A stretch of 64,000 nucleotides of DNA. Source: Phorcus lineatus. Its lineage: Eukaryota; Mollusca; Gastropoda; Trochida; Trochidae. Shown here in pieces: positions 43,898 to 56,790 of the stretch. Under the pieces are notes generated by a model. That model searched no databases. It was given only the letters and a program-made list of their open reading frames with translations, and had not been told where the DNA came from. Location: positions 49,868,971-49,932,970 of the forward strand of contig OV121082.1 in assembly GCA_921293015.1 (NCBI GenBank). Reading direction: 5' to 3'. Within the stretch, counting starts at the first letter, position 1; each line of letters starts with the position of its first letter. Made by a program: the position numbers and the translations under genes.

Positions 43898-46800
43898 TCA
43901 CCCTGTCTTCCAGAGAAAGCGCTCATCCTCAAGTATAGAAGCCAATTCGTTATTATACTCTTCATAAAAGTCTCTCAGTATATCTCTCGTGCTGTTGAAC
44001 ATTGGCGGTTTTCCTTTTTTCGAGAGGGTCACATGTGCACGTTCAAGATTTGCAATACGGTCCATCTCACCGGTCTCTAGGGCACCTGCAACATATGAAA
44101 GAAGCAGTACACCATACATGTACATACAAAGGTAACTTGCATGTTCGTGCTTCTACAAATATCTATGACAAAATCATCAAATGTGAAAGTAAAGAATAAT
44201 GTTTTTCGGTTTGAAAATACTGACACATTTCTATATGTCATTAAACATTTTCTTTCATTGTGGTTTCTTATTTTGGCAAGTGCTCCAGTCCGTGCTGTTC
44301 CCCGTATTATATATTATATACGTTCTTGAACAGCATAACACATGAAGTGTCTGACACAAACATGACAATGTCCCCCGCCTATACGGAATCAAATGAGATA
44401 AGTCTACAATTTTTTATTATTTCGTAAGAGACATATTGAGCAAAAGAGTTGCTCCGACGATGAAAATGTCACAACATTGTACAGTAACATAGCGTATAAG
44501 TTATGAGTGTTCTTGTGCCGTGAGTGGGGATTAAGATTAAGCTTGTTTTCATCACGATTACACTCTCTACAAAGAAATGAACAAGGGTATATAATTTTGA
44601 AGAATGTCCATTGTTTAATGATGACCCAAGTATGCATATGAAACACAAGGGAATCAAATTTCAAATGATGACAGCCAATGGCCAACTGCACCATACTGGC
44701 GTACTACGATGTAGCTTGTGTCTTTAAGAAACATACGCGTTCACGTTAGTACATATTCTTCGTAATGAAAGCTTACATTGTTGGATAGTTTGAGATACAC
44801 TAGGGTAAAGATTATTGGATATAAACCGTAGGGTCGCTATAGGAAATCTTTTCATTGCTCGTGATGGAGAATACCTCCACCGATTTAAATAAAAGTCATA
44901 TTTCGAAATCTTTCTATACGTTGACTGGTAAATTGAAATGTTATTATAAAATGGCTAGAAATATATACATTCACCTAGTGAAAAACACCTTATATAGACA
45001 AAATATGTTAGGGATCTTGTCATTTTTTACATTAATATTTCATCAGGTTCTAAATGTAGAAATATGTCTTTATTAATGGTTTAGAATTTTCTTATATCCC
45101 TTATTATTTTTGTCTAGTATATATTCAACAGACAATGGTCAAAGATTGTTTACCCTTGCGTATACATCAGATTACCTTGATTTCTGGTTATGATATCAGA
45201 ATATACTCACGCAGTTCGAGGAAGTTATATACTTTGTAGAGAGTCTTCAAAATATCAACGTCATAGTCTTCTGTCCTTAAGAAGAGGAAGTTGTGTCTTG
45301 GGAACACTGCCAACCATTCCTTTAAAAACACAGAGTAACAGCCTAGATGTATGCGGCTCTGAAACAAGACATGCATCTGCATTTATTTCAACTTCAACAA
45401 AGAAACAAAACATTGTGAACTTATCTTCATACTATTACAAGTGACTGAGTCATTGTTAATAGATGGATCTGAAGTGAAATACACAATGTATGTATTTACG
45501 CCACATTAAGTCCCTCAGTCAGGCTCATTGGACAGTAAGACCCTTGAAGAATGAATGCATCCTTCTGTTGGGCCTTAGGGAAAACGAAATGCACAAAACA
45601 CGTCAGATACGAACCTCTGTTGCATAATACGAGCTATTCTCGGGCTTCCCGCAGATTCCCCTAGCGGGAAAATACTGCAACATGAACTACCTAGAAATAT
45701 GTCAGCCATTGAAAACACAGCATGCATAGATGACCTCGCTAAAGAAGAAGACTGTGACATGTCTCATACCCTCTCAAGCAGACCAATCAGCGATGAGCTA
45801 AGAATATCGGAGGGCGATTCCATAAACGTGCAGTCTTGTGATTGGTTCGATTAACAAGAAGTAAAGGTCACCGACTGAAGCATTAGGAAAGACCACGTCA
45901 AAGCTGTGTTATAAATATACAAAGTGAACATTCGAATCAAGGTTAGCTTTCCCGAGGCATACGGAATTAACTGAGGCTTCTCGAATGATTGCACAAATAA
46001 GTTTGACCAAGAGACGCTCGTGTTAGAACAGAGGTTCGTATAGGAATTTACGATGGAACTACCTCTGTTTTGAGAGTGGTTGGTGCTCTGTTTAATGGCA
46101 TAACACGATGGAGACAGCCGGTATACTCACCGGCAGTTTGCGATACATCACTGTGCTGTAGAAGCAATCTGCTGTGTTGTTAACATTTAGACAATCCTTC
46201 ATCATTTCTATAGATTTAACCACGTGATCATGGAAAGATTCTGGCGACGTTCCATATTGCATAAAGTAGTAATCGGAATACAATCTGAAAGACATGTTTA
46301 AAACTTGAAGGCTAAGCTACAATACCTCTATTTGTTACGACAATGATATGTACCTTCTTTCTACAGTGTAATCTCCTTTCGGAAACGATATGCATTAGTT
46401 CTATATCCAGTTGTTCTAACACGACAACTCAATCACATCCATACTAAAACATCGGTTAATTCGTTTACATATTCACAACATAAGATTTGATTTAGGAACG
46501 CCCCATATTCTGAAAAGTGTAAATAAGGATATACATTTGTACTGAAAACTAAGATTTATTTCTAGGACAAGTAAGAAGTGTGAGAATTGTAGCAGTTTGA
46601 ATTTTTTTCTATCATTAGTACAAACATGAAACCAGTATTTATACCGTGCGACTTATAGATAGTTTGAGGAAAAATGAGGAATTATATGGTATAGTAAAAA
46701 AGTTGAATTAAAAGACATGTATAATTTTAAATTCAAGGTCGATTTGAATTGTTTGTTCTGCCTTCAACTCACCAATACATCAATCGATTATCGATATGTT

Positions 46801-48480
46801 AAACCAAGTGCACACTATATAGATCGTCCTTAAACTCACGATGTACTATGTTTAGGATATGGTCCAAAAAGTCTCCATTAGTTGGGCTGAGGACGAGCCC
46901 GCGTGTCAAACAAATGGAGAATTTGAGAACCATCTCTATTCAAAACGATTGTAAACGATGGTAAAAGAACGTAAGGCATTCACAAAGAGCAGATTTAAGT
47001 CACCCTTAACTAGTGTAGCGAGTTAGGTATGATTGGTAGATTACATTGTACTTAATTAATTGAGATTATAACCATGTACTGTCTCTAATGTTTAACAATA
47101 AGGAAAAAGGTATTGTTAAGAATCATTGCAGAATATCAACTATACCTGTCAACTGGATTACGCATGATAAGTATCATTTTCTTGTCTCCGTACATATGTC
47201 TCATCAAGTGGGGAGTCAGAACTCTCGGTTCTGAGAGACCTAAGTTCTGCGGAGAAAGTTTCCAGCCCCGAAACTCCGAGAAGTCCATTGGGCTGCCATC
47301 ACCTTTAACTCAAAGTTGCATCTCGATGAAGAGAATTTCTTCTTATAAACTTAGATAAGTTATTTTGATAAACAAATGAACAACCAGATACAGTATAGGA
47401 TTAAACGAGGGAGGGAGGTGAGGGTGTGGCTAGGGGATTTGTTTAAAACTTCACACCGCCACTGACATAATAGATTGGTTACAGCTTACCTACGATCATG
47501 CTGTGATAACCATCCAGTTCTCTCTCGTCAATCACTTTGGCAGCTTGATCAAACTGCGATGTGTATTCTGAAAACGACTTCCGGCGATGGCCATACATCC
47601 TCTTACGAGTGATACCTGAAAATATACATGACGTGAGATTAATAGGGTATAAGTTGTGTTTGCAAACACTTATCAAAGAGGTTTCATTTTTCAACTGTTA
47701 TACCGAACATGCACTCTAAAACTGTTTCCTTATGCTGTAAAAATTACGTGAAATATCTTAAAAAAACTCTGGAGCGAAATGGAGATGAAGATTTGAGATT
47801 ATTTAGTTAAGAAGATTTTAAAAATAAGCATATCATACGCCTAGACAAAGTTCCGTACCACATCGGTTCCGACCCCAATACTGGGCCTCTTTGCCAATAA
47901 TACATGAACAATTTGTCACATCTGGGTGTGCATGGATCCGATTGAACAGATCTGTGGATCCACATTTTTCGGCACCTATAAGGTGAAAATATGGAAGACA
48001 TCGGGTTTTGTTCCTCGCATCCTTCCAGCACGGGTTTTTATGGTTGGACATGGTGACAGGCCTTTGCTTGATAAAATATTGAATAAGCGTTTGTAACAAA
48101 TTACAACAAGGGTATAAGGTAGTTGCGAAAAATTGCTTGTTTTAGCCCGAAAAATATAGAATAACTTTAGAAAAAATACAACTCTTGTCATTAAACTATA
48201 ACGTGAGACTTGGATTCTCGAAAACAGCAAGCTAGAAAACAGCTGAGTAGACGATCAAGCACTTATCTCTGTCAAAAATTACCTTTAAATTAACACGTTC
48301 GATTATATTGATTTGAAAATCTAACCATTCCCCCTATATTATTTATTTACTCTTCAAATTAGGAATTCCGGAAGGCATTTTGGTCCCAACATACATGCAC
48401 ACATAAGCTGGAATGGAAAATCGTGGAATATGACATCATCATCATCATCATCATCATCATACTTGTTCATCATCTTTGAC

Positions 48481-48511
<31 letters not shown>

Positions 48512-49404
48512 ACATCATCATCATCATTATCATTATCATCATCATCACCTATGGCCAGCCAACATCTTAACCGTTTGAAACTATATATCAAGGTATATGA
48601 TTTATATCGTGGTCTCCGAAGCTTTTGTACCCAACGTTCTTATGAACAAAAGAATTTGTTCCATTGATTCATGAAGAATTATAGATCACTTATGAATGGT
48701 CAACAAAATGCACATTTTCTGCTAATGAAATGTAACTAGAGAAATCTGGCATTCTGGCGCATTTCTCTCCTTTGTACGGGGAGATGAAAGGCTCAGAAGT
48801 GTTCGAAATAGAACAGAGGTCAGCGAAGGATGATTTGTTCTTATAGGTCGAACTTCTCTGCTTACAGAGGATGCTCCGTCAATAATTCCTATACAACCTC
48901 TTTCTTAATACGACGGTTTCTCGAGCTTCCGGCAGTTTCCCCTACCGGCGCAAAATTGCAACTTAAACTACCCGGCAATATTTCAGCCAATGAAAACATC
49001 AAATGCATAAATAACATATTTGTCGTCATACAGGCCTGATAACCTGATAGAGTTAAAGCTCATATACTTACCAAACATAAAAGATCCTCAGTTTGGTCTT
49101 CATCAGATCCAATGCATTTGATATCACGAAGCTCATCTGAAGACGTCTGATTATTATTGGTCATACTATTGGGTACATTTTTAGTGTATGTTGCCGTCAC
49201 GGGTACTTTGGAGGCAGAAGAAGCTAAATAATTCAAATATTTAAAATCATCTTTCACAATGCTTTGTTTTTTAATCATCCGGGTCTTTGTCAATGTCAAG
49301 GGAACTTGATATCCCTTTGATTTTGTGGTTACATTCCAAATTGTTCCCAATGTTGCACATGTTGTAATCACTGCCAGTACTTTTTTAAAAAAACTGTTCC
49401 ACAT
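43898..49404 (-). CDS. Carbohydrate sulfotransferase 15-like (GALNAC4S-6ST family)
   Basis: Predicted Golgi type II enzyme transferring sulfate from PAPS to a glycosaminoglycan or related glycan. Exons in coding order: 49404-49072, 48066-47841, 47615-47490, 47302-47146, 46284-46131, 45358-45211, 44085-43898; about 443 residues. Seen: N-terminal membrane anchor KVLAVITTCATLGTIW (about 8-23), a Ser/Thr-rich stem, NPCW...RCLPYF, the 5'-phosphosulfate loop LIGAEKCGSTDL (140-151), KEAQYWGRNR, the 3'-phosphate site MRNPVDRLYSDYYF (about 275-288) and the end ILRDFYEEYNNELASIL...FLWKTG, all aligning with CHST15 order and spacing. A 5' UTR splice acceptor lies just upstream of the ATG (TTTTTGCAG, exon from 49415). 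The donor after exon 2 is weak: TCTAG|GCGTAT (GC type) or CTTT|GTCTAG both keep frame, differing by two residues. The substrate cannot be inferred beyond the family. Confidence 0.9.
45597..46077. mobile_element. Copy of the AGAGGTAGCTCC MITE family
   Basis: It lies in a sulfotransferase intron. The right end ACAGAGGTTCGTATAGGAAT...GGAACTACCTCTG (46027-46066) matches the termini at 7.2 kb. The left part (CGGGCTTCCCGCAGATTCCC...CTGCAACATGAACTACC...TCAGCCATTGAAAAC) matches the internal segment of the 7.2- and 48.8-kb copies. The left terminus is incomplete. Confidence 0.65.
48432..48547. repeat. (TCA)n microsatellite
   Basis: ATC/TCA triplets in two blocks (48432-48460 and 48484-48547) with short interruptions, in sulfotransferase intron 1. 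Poly-Ser and poly-Met frames here are artefacts. Confidence 0.95.
48785..49030. mobile_element. Short copy of the AGAGGTAGCTCC MITE family
   Basis: In sulfotransferase intron 1, ending some 40 bases beyond exon 1's donor. ACAGAGGATGCTCCGTCA...CCTATACAACCTCT (48864-48901) is a terminus of the family. It is followed by CGAGCTTCCGGCAGTTTCCC, TTGCAACTTAAACTACC and AATATTTCAGCCAATG in the same order as the reverse of the 7.2-kb copy. Confidence 0.65.
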
Positions 49405-49619
49405 TGTGCACAGATCTGCAAAAATGAAAACATGATTCGATGACATTTAAGAAGAAGTACTCTGTGTACTCTTCAGTTATATGCAACGACAGCACTTCAC
49501 GGTACTGAAATAAGGGAAAGTAAGAACTATTGTCATTCATATCCAACAGTCGACGAGTGGCGAGTTTCATCATCCATTCAAGGCACGCAAACCAATAGCT
49601 AGGATTACCATGTCAGGAG

Positions 49620-50330
49620 CAGAGGGTGAGTAAGGTTAGGATACCACGTCGACCTATCTCGTCCCAAATATGCTCCACAGGATTGTGGTCGGGGTTACGC
49701 GAGGGCCAGTCCAGGACTTGGACACCGATATTTCTTAGAAAATTCTGCGTAAGAATTGCTCGTATGGGGTCGAGCGTTTGTCTTGCTGGAACGTTAGTCA
49801 AGGGCATTGTCTCTGTATACACGGAAGCAGAACAGGTTGCAAAATCTGATCACTGTACTGGACAGCCTTTAAGTTCTACTGAACAACAACAACAACAACG
49901 TCCATGTGCGCAAAACGAACTCAAACCATGACGCTGCCGCCACCAACTCGGTCAACTTCACAGACGCTGACTTGAACACTTCGCCTGCGTTACACTCGGG
50001 CCATGCCGTCGGTATGATTTGATATCAAGGTGAATTGAGATTCGTCAATGAAGAATTCCATTGTCTTCGAGTAAACCTTATGTGTTTTGTGGCCCATACA
50101 AGTCGGTTACGAAGATGAAGTGGTGTCAACATAGTACAATATTTCTAGACGTGAAGTCGATCTGCCGGCAAACGAGTTCTGACAGTTTGTTCAGTTACCC
50201 TTTCAGCAAACATCTCTCTACTGTCTAGTTGTAGAGGTTGCAGTTACAAATTTTGTTTACAAGAGTAGGATATTGTATCGCTTGATCTTCCCAGAGTGAC
50301 ACTCGACAACAGGTCCAGTTTGATGCACTT
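49620..50330 (-). pseudogene. Dead Tc1/mariner-type transposase
   Basis: The minus strand near 49630-49700 encodes VLDWPSRNPDHNPVEHIWDE, the diagnostic end of the Tc1-like DDE domain. Upstream come an in-frame stretch of the region before it (VPARQTLDPIRAIL) and, in other frames, TEQTVRTRL and LTPLHLRNRLVWA, typical of the earlier domain. Several stops and frame changes break it, so it cannot make active enzyme. It lies upstream of the sulfotransferase in the same orientation. Terminal repeats were not identified. Confidence 0.85.
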
Positions 50331-51956
50331 TCATCCTAAGATTAACATGTGTTTGTCGTTAACAGCTAACCGCTCTTACAAAAGTAGTAACAGACAGGCG
50401 TGGAGCGTCCAAAAATTCATTTGAAAGAGGCGGTATTTTCTAACAAAGAATGAAAATTTTAATTCTAATTTGTTTTTGCAGTTCAAGTTCCTTGTGAGCG
50501 TTTAGTTTAAGTTTAGTTTAAGCAAACGCGCACCGACAGACCTCATGAGTTTGTGTTTGCACGTGCATTTAATGTTTTTCAACTTTGTATGCTCCAAAAT
50601 CAGGCGATGCCTTTGATTATACAATTTTTAAGATTAAAGAATTCACGCGGTTTACTATTGCTAGAAACACTGAAAACTTTATTTGATTAACCAGAAAAAG
50701 AAAAATTTTAAATTCATTATTGTCAAGTTTTCATTTTCGCTCAGTATAAAATATTGTTTCTTAAATCTTGTCTTGTTCTCTTGCGTATGCTTTTAAAAGG
50801 CCTTAAAATGCTTAAGCTCAGCCATCTAGTTCGTAAGAGACACACTTTTTATTCAAAACTCATCTTATATACGAGAAAAATATGCATAGAGAGAACTGTA
50901 CCATGTTGGCCCCATTCATTTAAATCCAAAAACCAGTTCCATGCTCCTTCCATTGTATGAAAGAAACATTCTTAGAGTTTAAAACTTTTAATTTTTGACA
51001 CAAACACTTGACGAGTGTCACCATTCATACGAGTTAATCGATGGCTTTGATTGTCAATTTCACAGTTGCTATGTCAACGTACGTGCAAACACATCTTTCC
51101 ATGTAAACAGTGGTGCGCGCAAAACTTCTCAGTTGAATGTTTAATATGATGCAATTTAAAACATGCATAAAAACTTCCACAAGCACTTTGCCCGACGTCA
51201 CAGTTATATCGACCTTCCTATTTAAAGTATTAAGAGGATGCAGGAATTCCTTTCAGTTGTGTATCCTTTCTTCATCGTTTTGTAAAGTTGTTAGTAATTG
51301 TTTGCTACATATAAAAATAAATTATGGATACCTTTGAAAATATCAATCTTTGCATTTTTAAGGGCGAAGCTCTTGCTGACATCTCTTTTACCTTTATACC
51401 TTGATACATTGAGATCCAAACCTAATTTAAAATTATATTGTAGCCCTGATTAGGAGCCTTTTATATAGTGTGGGTACTTATTCATTGAGGTTAGATTTTA
51501 CAGATACACAACTGCAAGAATGAAAATATGGAAACCGTTCGATTATTGTTAAATAAATTGCATTAAAGTTTTGTTTTAATTCAATGCACATTATTGTGTG
51601 TGTTCACATTTGGTTCAAACTGTCTGAAAAAACTGTCACCTAAAAGTAAGCCATTAACACAGAGGTTATGTTAGCAAAAGTGCTAAAATGTTGATATTTC
51701 CTGAGCGAGAGCGAGTTTAATGAAAACGAATAGGAACGAAACTGGAGTCGTATACATAGACAAGGGCCCGAATACAACATTTGATATTTCATTTAAATTT
51801 TGTTGGAAGTAAGTAGGCTTCACAAGCTTGTCATTTGGTTAACTGTTTTATCATTTTGCTGATTTTTATAGAAACATGGCTTTTTTCTTTAATACTATCA
51901 AAACAGATAGAGTATAGGACACAACAGTAACAACATTTCATATCAGTGAGTTTCAA

Positions 51957-52307
51957 TTAAAAGGGGCAGTAGGACGTTAATCAAAAATTTTATTCTTTAA
52001 TATACCAATAAACATAAGTTTATGCCAAATGATTTATCATCAGAGGGTAAAAATTTCATTACTCAATCCAATTATCCGTTGTCATGAAATATATTATCAA
52101 GTTTCATGCAAAATCCGGTATTGTAAAAAATGCAAAAGGCGGTGTTGAAGGTATTGGAGGTAGGGAATTGGATTCCCTTGCTTAACTGGCCACGCTACGT
52201 TTGTTTTGGAAGCTTTCTTCTGATTAAAAACATTGTCTTGCAACATGAATAATATATCTTCGTTTTCATGAGATCATTTTATGAAAATGTGCTGCTATCC
52301 CTTTTAA
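51957..52307. mobile_element. 350-bp TTAA-flanked MITE
   Basis: TTAA|AAGGGGCAGTAGGAC at the left and GTGCTGCTATCCCTT|TTAA at the right are imperfect inverted repeats with a TTAA duplication, related to the termini of the element at 3408-4301. No reading frame is present. Confidence 0.7.
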
Positions 52308-53589
52308 GTCTAGAATTGTAAGATCAATTAATTTGTTAATGACTTAAGGGTTACAGTATAAGAAAACTTGATATTTCTAATTTTGCTTTTTTTTACTCCC
52401 ACACAATGACTCTTGTAAACATTGGTTAATTTTCCTTTTAACTTTAAATTTCTGTGAAATGTAAATGGTATATTTGGTTTATGTTTTCAGTATAAGTTGA
52501 ATTTATGTATGTCCAATATTTAGAAAAAGTAATTTATTCAGTTAGTTAATCATACTGGGTCTCTCAAATTATACATTCCTTTCTACAGACCAGTTTATTT
52601 ATGTTCTTACCTGTTTTAGAGAGGAAAAAATAATCAGCTTTGCTATAGTTGTTACGTCCGCGACTATATGACTGAGGACACAAAACTGCTACATAAGTAT
52701 TGGTTATCAATAAAAAAAAACCTGAAATACTTATTTACGATTTTAAACTACTGTGTTAATCATGTGGCAGCTGTAACCCTGTGGCTACCAAGTCAAAATG
52801 AGTTTCAAGATTAGTAATATATATGTTTTAACTGAATTTATATCACTTGCTGGACAATGCAACGTGACAGTAAATAGGAAATTGAATATTGAAGATCAAT
52901 TTTCAGACAGGAATATGATATTTATGAGATAACCTTATTGTAATTCCCTAACATTAATCCATGATCCAATCTTTTTTAGTGAAAACGTTTTTAAAAAATG
53001 TATTATAATTCTATTTGAAGAAGTTGAAAACGTTACCAAAAATGTTTGTTTGTACAAATAATTTACTCTTCGCGTTTAAGTTGTTCGACATACTGAAAAT
53101 GTGTCTTCTTTTCTTTTTACTATAGATGATTTCAAGTTTAAATAAATGTGTGAGGAAACATTTCTTAAAGCAAATGAAAACTCTAAAATGAAAAAGTTTC
53201 GGCGATAAATGGTAAAATTGGAATTATCATTAGCGTCAATATTGTGAAAAATGATATTAGCCCTAGATCTCTTATTGCAATATTCCTATAATACTTTTTC
53301 AGCACTTGAATAGCTGAACATCTATGTACCAACAATTGAATATAATGAGCAAAGAAGAAATCAAGGTGTTACTGGAGAAGTAGATTATATGTGTTTTTGC
53401 CTTTATGAAACAATTTTCTGTTCATCATAATTTGCCTTTTGGTTGTGGAAAATGATACCCATGTAAATAATTCAGCAGAATATCTGACTGTTGTTTTTAA
53501 TTCGGTGATTGCGACTGATATCATCTAAAAATGATAAATTGAAAAGATTAAACATATATAAATGAACACCATGTGCTGACTTCATCTCA

Positions 53590-53790
53590 GACTAAACTCA
53601 ATTTCATTTGTGAATCAGGAAATTTTCTTATCGGAGTAAATCAAGGTTGTGCACTAAGTCCTCTTTGGTTTCCTTTGAACTTTTAGTACAGCATAACAAA
53701 AATGTAATACAAGAATTTTGTGTGTACAAGAGGGTCCTCAAGTTGAAGAAAACGAAGTCACACCAGTGGAATGTCTTTAACATTTGACTT
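53590..53790 (+). mobile_element. LINE reverse-transcriptase fragment
   Basis: The plus strand reads FLIGVNQGCALSPLWF followed by a stop. GVxQGCxLSPLxF is a conserved block of non-LTR retrotransposon reverse transcriptases. The surrounding frames are broken, so this is an old fragment. Confidence 0.65.
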
Positions 53791-54731
53791 ATTTCGGGTA
53801 GGAGAGCTACAGAGCTCTGATCTCATTCAAAGTTATAATATACTCTAAGAGGCTATACTCCGTGAGTTGTTGGAGACACATATGCCAAACCTTACCAATG
53901 GTGTCATTTGATCGCCAAGTATCGACTGTTACCAAAGAGATACATTTTAAAGCTTATTGGGTTTTTTTACAGTGACAATATTAAGCTAAAACCTCGCAAT
54001 TATGATCGAAAACCGGACAGTGGAGTGCGTCAAATATAGTCAAACGTAATTTTGGAGAGTTTTCTAAAACAGCGAAGAGGGCAGTTAGGAATTGATAGTG
54101 TGTTTTAGGTTATATAACTAGTATCCATGTATTTTGGACGTGATATCTACACCTCTGTGCATTTATAACTGGACGCGTAGGCAGGTGCCAATAACATAAA
54201 GTTGATTAATTGATAAGAAGAAACACAGTTCTGTTTGATGCAGAAAGGAAGGAAGAAACTTGTCATTAAATAATGTTGAACGTACATGTAAAATAAACAG
54301 AAACAAGATTAACACAAGGAGTTTACAACATCTATTAGCACCGCTTCCTTTCGTTGTAGCTCGTTGATATTTTGTACACTTCACTTCTGTCAATCTGTTA
54401 CAATTATTTTCTTTATGTGATGCGAACAAAAACCGCCGATCGCCTTCTTATAGAAACTGATCTCTAACCGTTCTGGGTACAGCAGTTCTCTTTAAGACTT
54501 TTTCCATAAATTAGGTAATATTGGCATTCCTGGAGGAAGGGTCACCAAGGGGTATTTTTTCATTTCCCGTTACACATAAAATACCTTGTAATATACCCTT
54601 TACTCACAGCTAACCCAGGGGTACCATTACTACCTGCTATATTCTCCTACTGTTTTGAAACTAAAACCCTGTTGATAGATAATAGTTTCAAATCACTAAC
54701 TATCAGTTTTCATTTGAGCATCCGTGGTGAG

Positions 54732-54750
54732 ATATATATATATATATATT
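54732..54750. repeat. (AT)n microsatellite
   Basis: About nine AT dinucleotides. Confidence 0.85.
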
Positions 54751-56379
54751 ATGTTAAGTTAATATGCACCGGCCAAGCAGATTCTATTTTTTCAATTCGT
54801 TTCCCAAAGCTGTAGAGTGTGTGGTCATCGCTCGTTATGTGATCGAGCCAGAGGGGGTTTAACGTGTTTCTATATCAGTCAGGCATAAATCTTTCATCAC
54901 CATATTTGTTACTGAATTACGATTTGTATGAGGGGAATTTCTTAATTTCTTCCGACAAATTATATGTTAACGCATATGTTGATTTGGAACTCCTTCAATC
55001 GCAATTTGTTCAGTTTTTATTTAAGGATTATATAAAGATTCAGTTATTCTAGCTAACGTCCATGTAGCAGTAGGGATATTGAATAACATCACCACACCTT
55101 TCATTGATTCAGCAGGTACATTTATATCATTAGTCCACACCGTATCACTGTTATCATCTGCTATCATGTGATGACGATGTATATGATCATAATATATAGA
55201 AAGAGGACTATTATATAAATAATTGATTTCATGCGCCTAATCAGGCTCTGTGGTTTTGTAAAATCCTAATGCAATATTCTTAATTTCATATGTCATTCCT
55301 TAAGAACCAATAGTAAATCCTAACTTGTCATAAATGTAAGCTCGTATTCTTATCTATCTCCAAAAGCAGTTTTATAGAAAGGCATATGACTATGGAAATT
55401 CGAAATCTAGAGGAATATAAAAATCATTTCCTAGGTTATCCGCTATTGCTTTATGCTCTACAATTGAATCATTACCAAATGCATATAGCATTCGCAATCT
55501 GATTACATTATATTTCCAGTTACTTATATTTTGACAATAAAGGTTGCTTTAAATCTGCAAAGTTTCATGTCGTTTGTCATCATACATTATGAACAAACAG
55601 GAACATAATGTTCTTTTTATCCAAATGTGGCCCGGCCTCCCCTACCCAAGATTTTAAACATTCTGAGGGAACCAAGCACTATTCATACCTCCTTGTACTT
55701 ATAATCAAAGGAAAGATAATTAAGTTACCTATCCAAAGAGGTATCTTACGCCATAATACATAGAGACTGCCACGCTGTTACATTAAAAAACGTAACAAGG
55801 TATGCTCAGGTTTCATTGTTCAACGACTTCTGAGGGTGCCAAAAAAACTACCTTACAAGTATATTCAAATAAATTAAAAACTAAAAAATTAATCAAACAT
55901 ATATATTTTTAAAGTTCACTGTGTACACTTTTAAAACCTACAACATCTTTAACAAAATTTTAGTTTACATGTCCATTTTATGGAAAGCTGAATGATAAAA
56001 TCCATAAATGGATAGAAGGATGTTACCAGAAATATTGAGGAATACACTTCAAAACTGTAAAATGTAACCCCAAAATGATATTTTAATTATATGAATCCCT
56101 TCAAACATAACTCTTTGATTTATAAAAAATGCCGCCACGTTTGCCAACATTAATGATCAAATGTACATCCACTTGATCAGGATATTACAAAGTGTACTTT
56201 ATCTGCGCAACAGAACCGTGAATTGAATTAACAGGTATATATTCTTAAACTTGTACTGCAATTCTTTGCAATTAATGTCCTTGATGCCATCTGAACTAGA
56301 ACTTCAGTACCAACATATCCGGTTTGAAACCGTTAACCAAAATTAATGATTTATTTTTTAATAAATGTGTTGTCAAACA

Positions 56380-56790
56380 TCCAAATTTCAGAGAACCTTA
56401 ATTTACTCTAATTTAACTATTTTCAGTCTAATCTAGATTGACATCGAGACCCCAGTTGGTGCTAAACTGTTCCCATAATCTATCTTTCTATTTAAAACAA
56501 TCAAGGTATCATCAACCAGACACACATCATCAGTATAAAATAAGTATATAATATCAAAACCCTCCTTCCTGTAACAGTACATCCCTATATTACGCCTCCT
56601 TATCTGTAAAAGTTATGAGATATAAACCTATTTCAATTTTAAAAGCAGGGTAAACATTTGGATAGTGTCCAGTAACAATGTATGGATTCTATTAGTGATT
56701 GCCTTTCTTTTACACTTTAAACCATGATATATTACGATAAATAAAATCAAATGTCTTTCTGAAATCAACAAATACACAATAAAAACGAGT
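56380..56790 (-). mobile_element. LINE reverse-transcriptase fragment (minus strand)
   Basis: On the minus strand, in changing frames, there are FVDFRKTFDFIYRN-like words (about 56787-56735), a DDVCLVDDT stretch at about 56545-56510 resembling the catalytic ADD block, and WGLDVNLD followed by a stop at about 56460-56435, matching the WGLxVNxxKT block. Block order and spacing fit a decayed non-LTR retrotransposon. Flanking sequence from about 55.3 to 57.1 kb may belong to it. Confidence 0.7.

Noticed and set aside
48354..48667. Poly-Met/Asp and poly-Ser frames
   Set aside because: They come from the (TCA)n microsatellite in a sulfotransferase intron.
54163..54429. 88-codon minus-strand frame with a hydrophobic stretch
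   Set aside because: It has no ATG at its start (opens on TTG), lies in repeat-rich sequence and shows no family resemblance.
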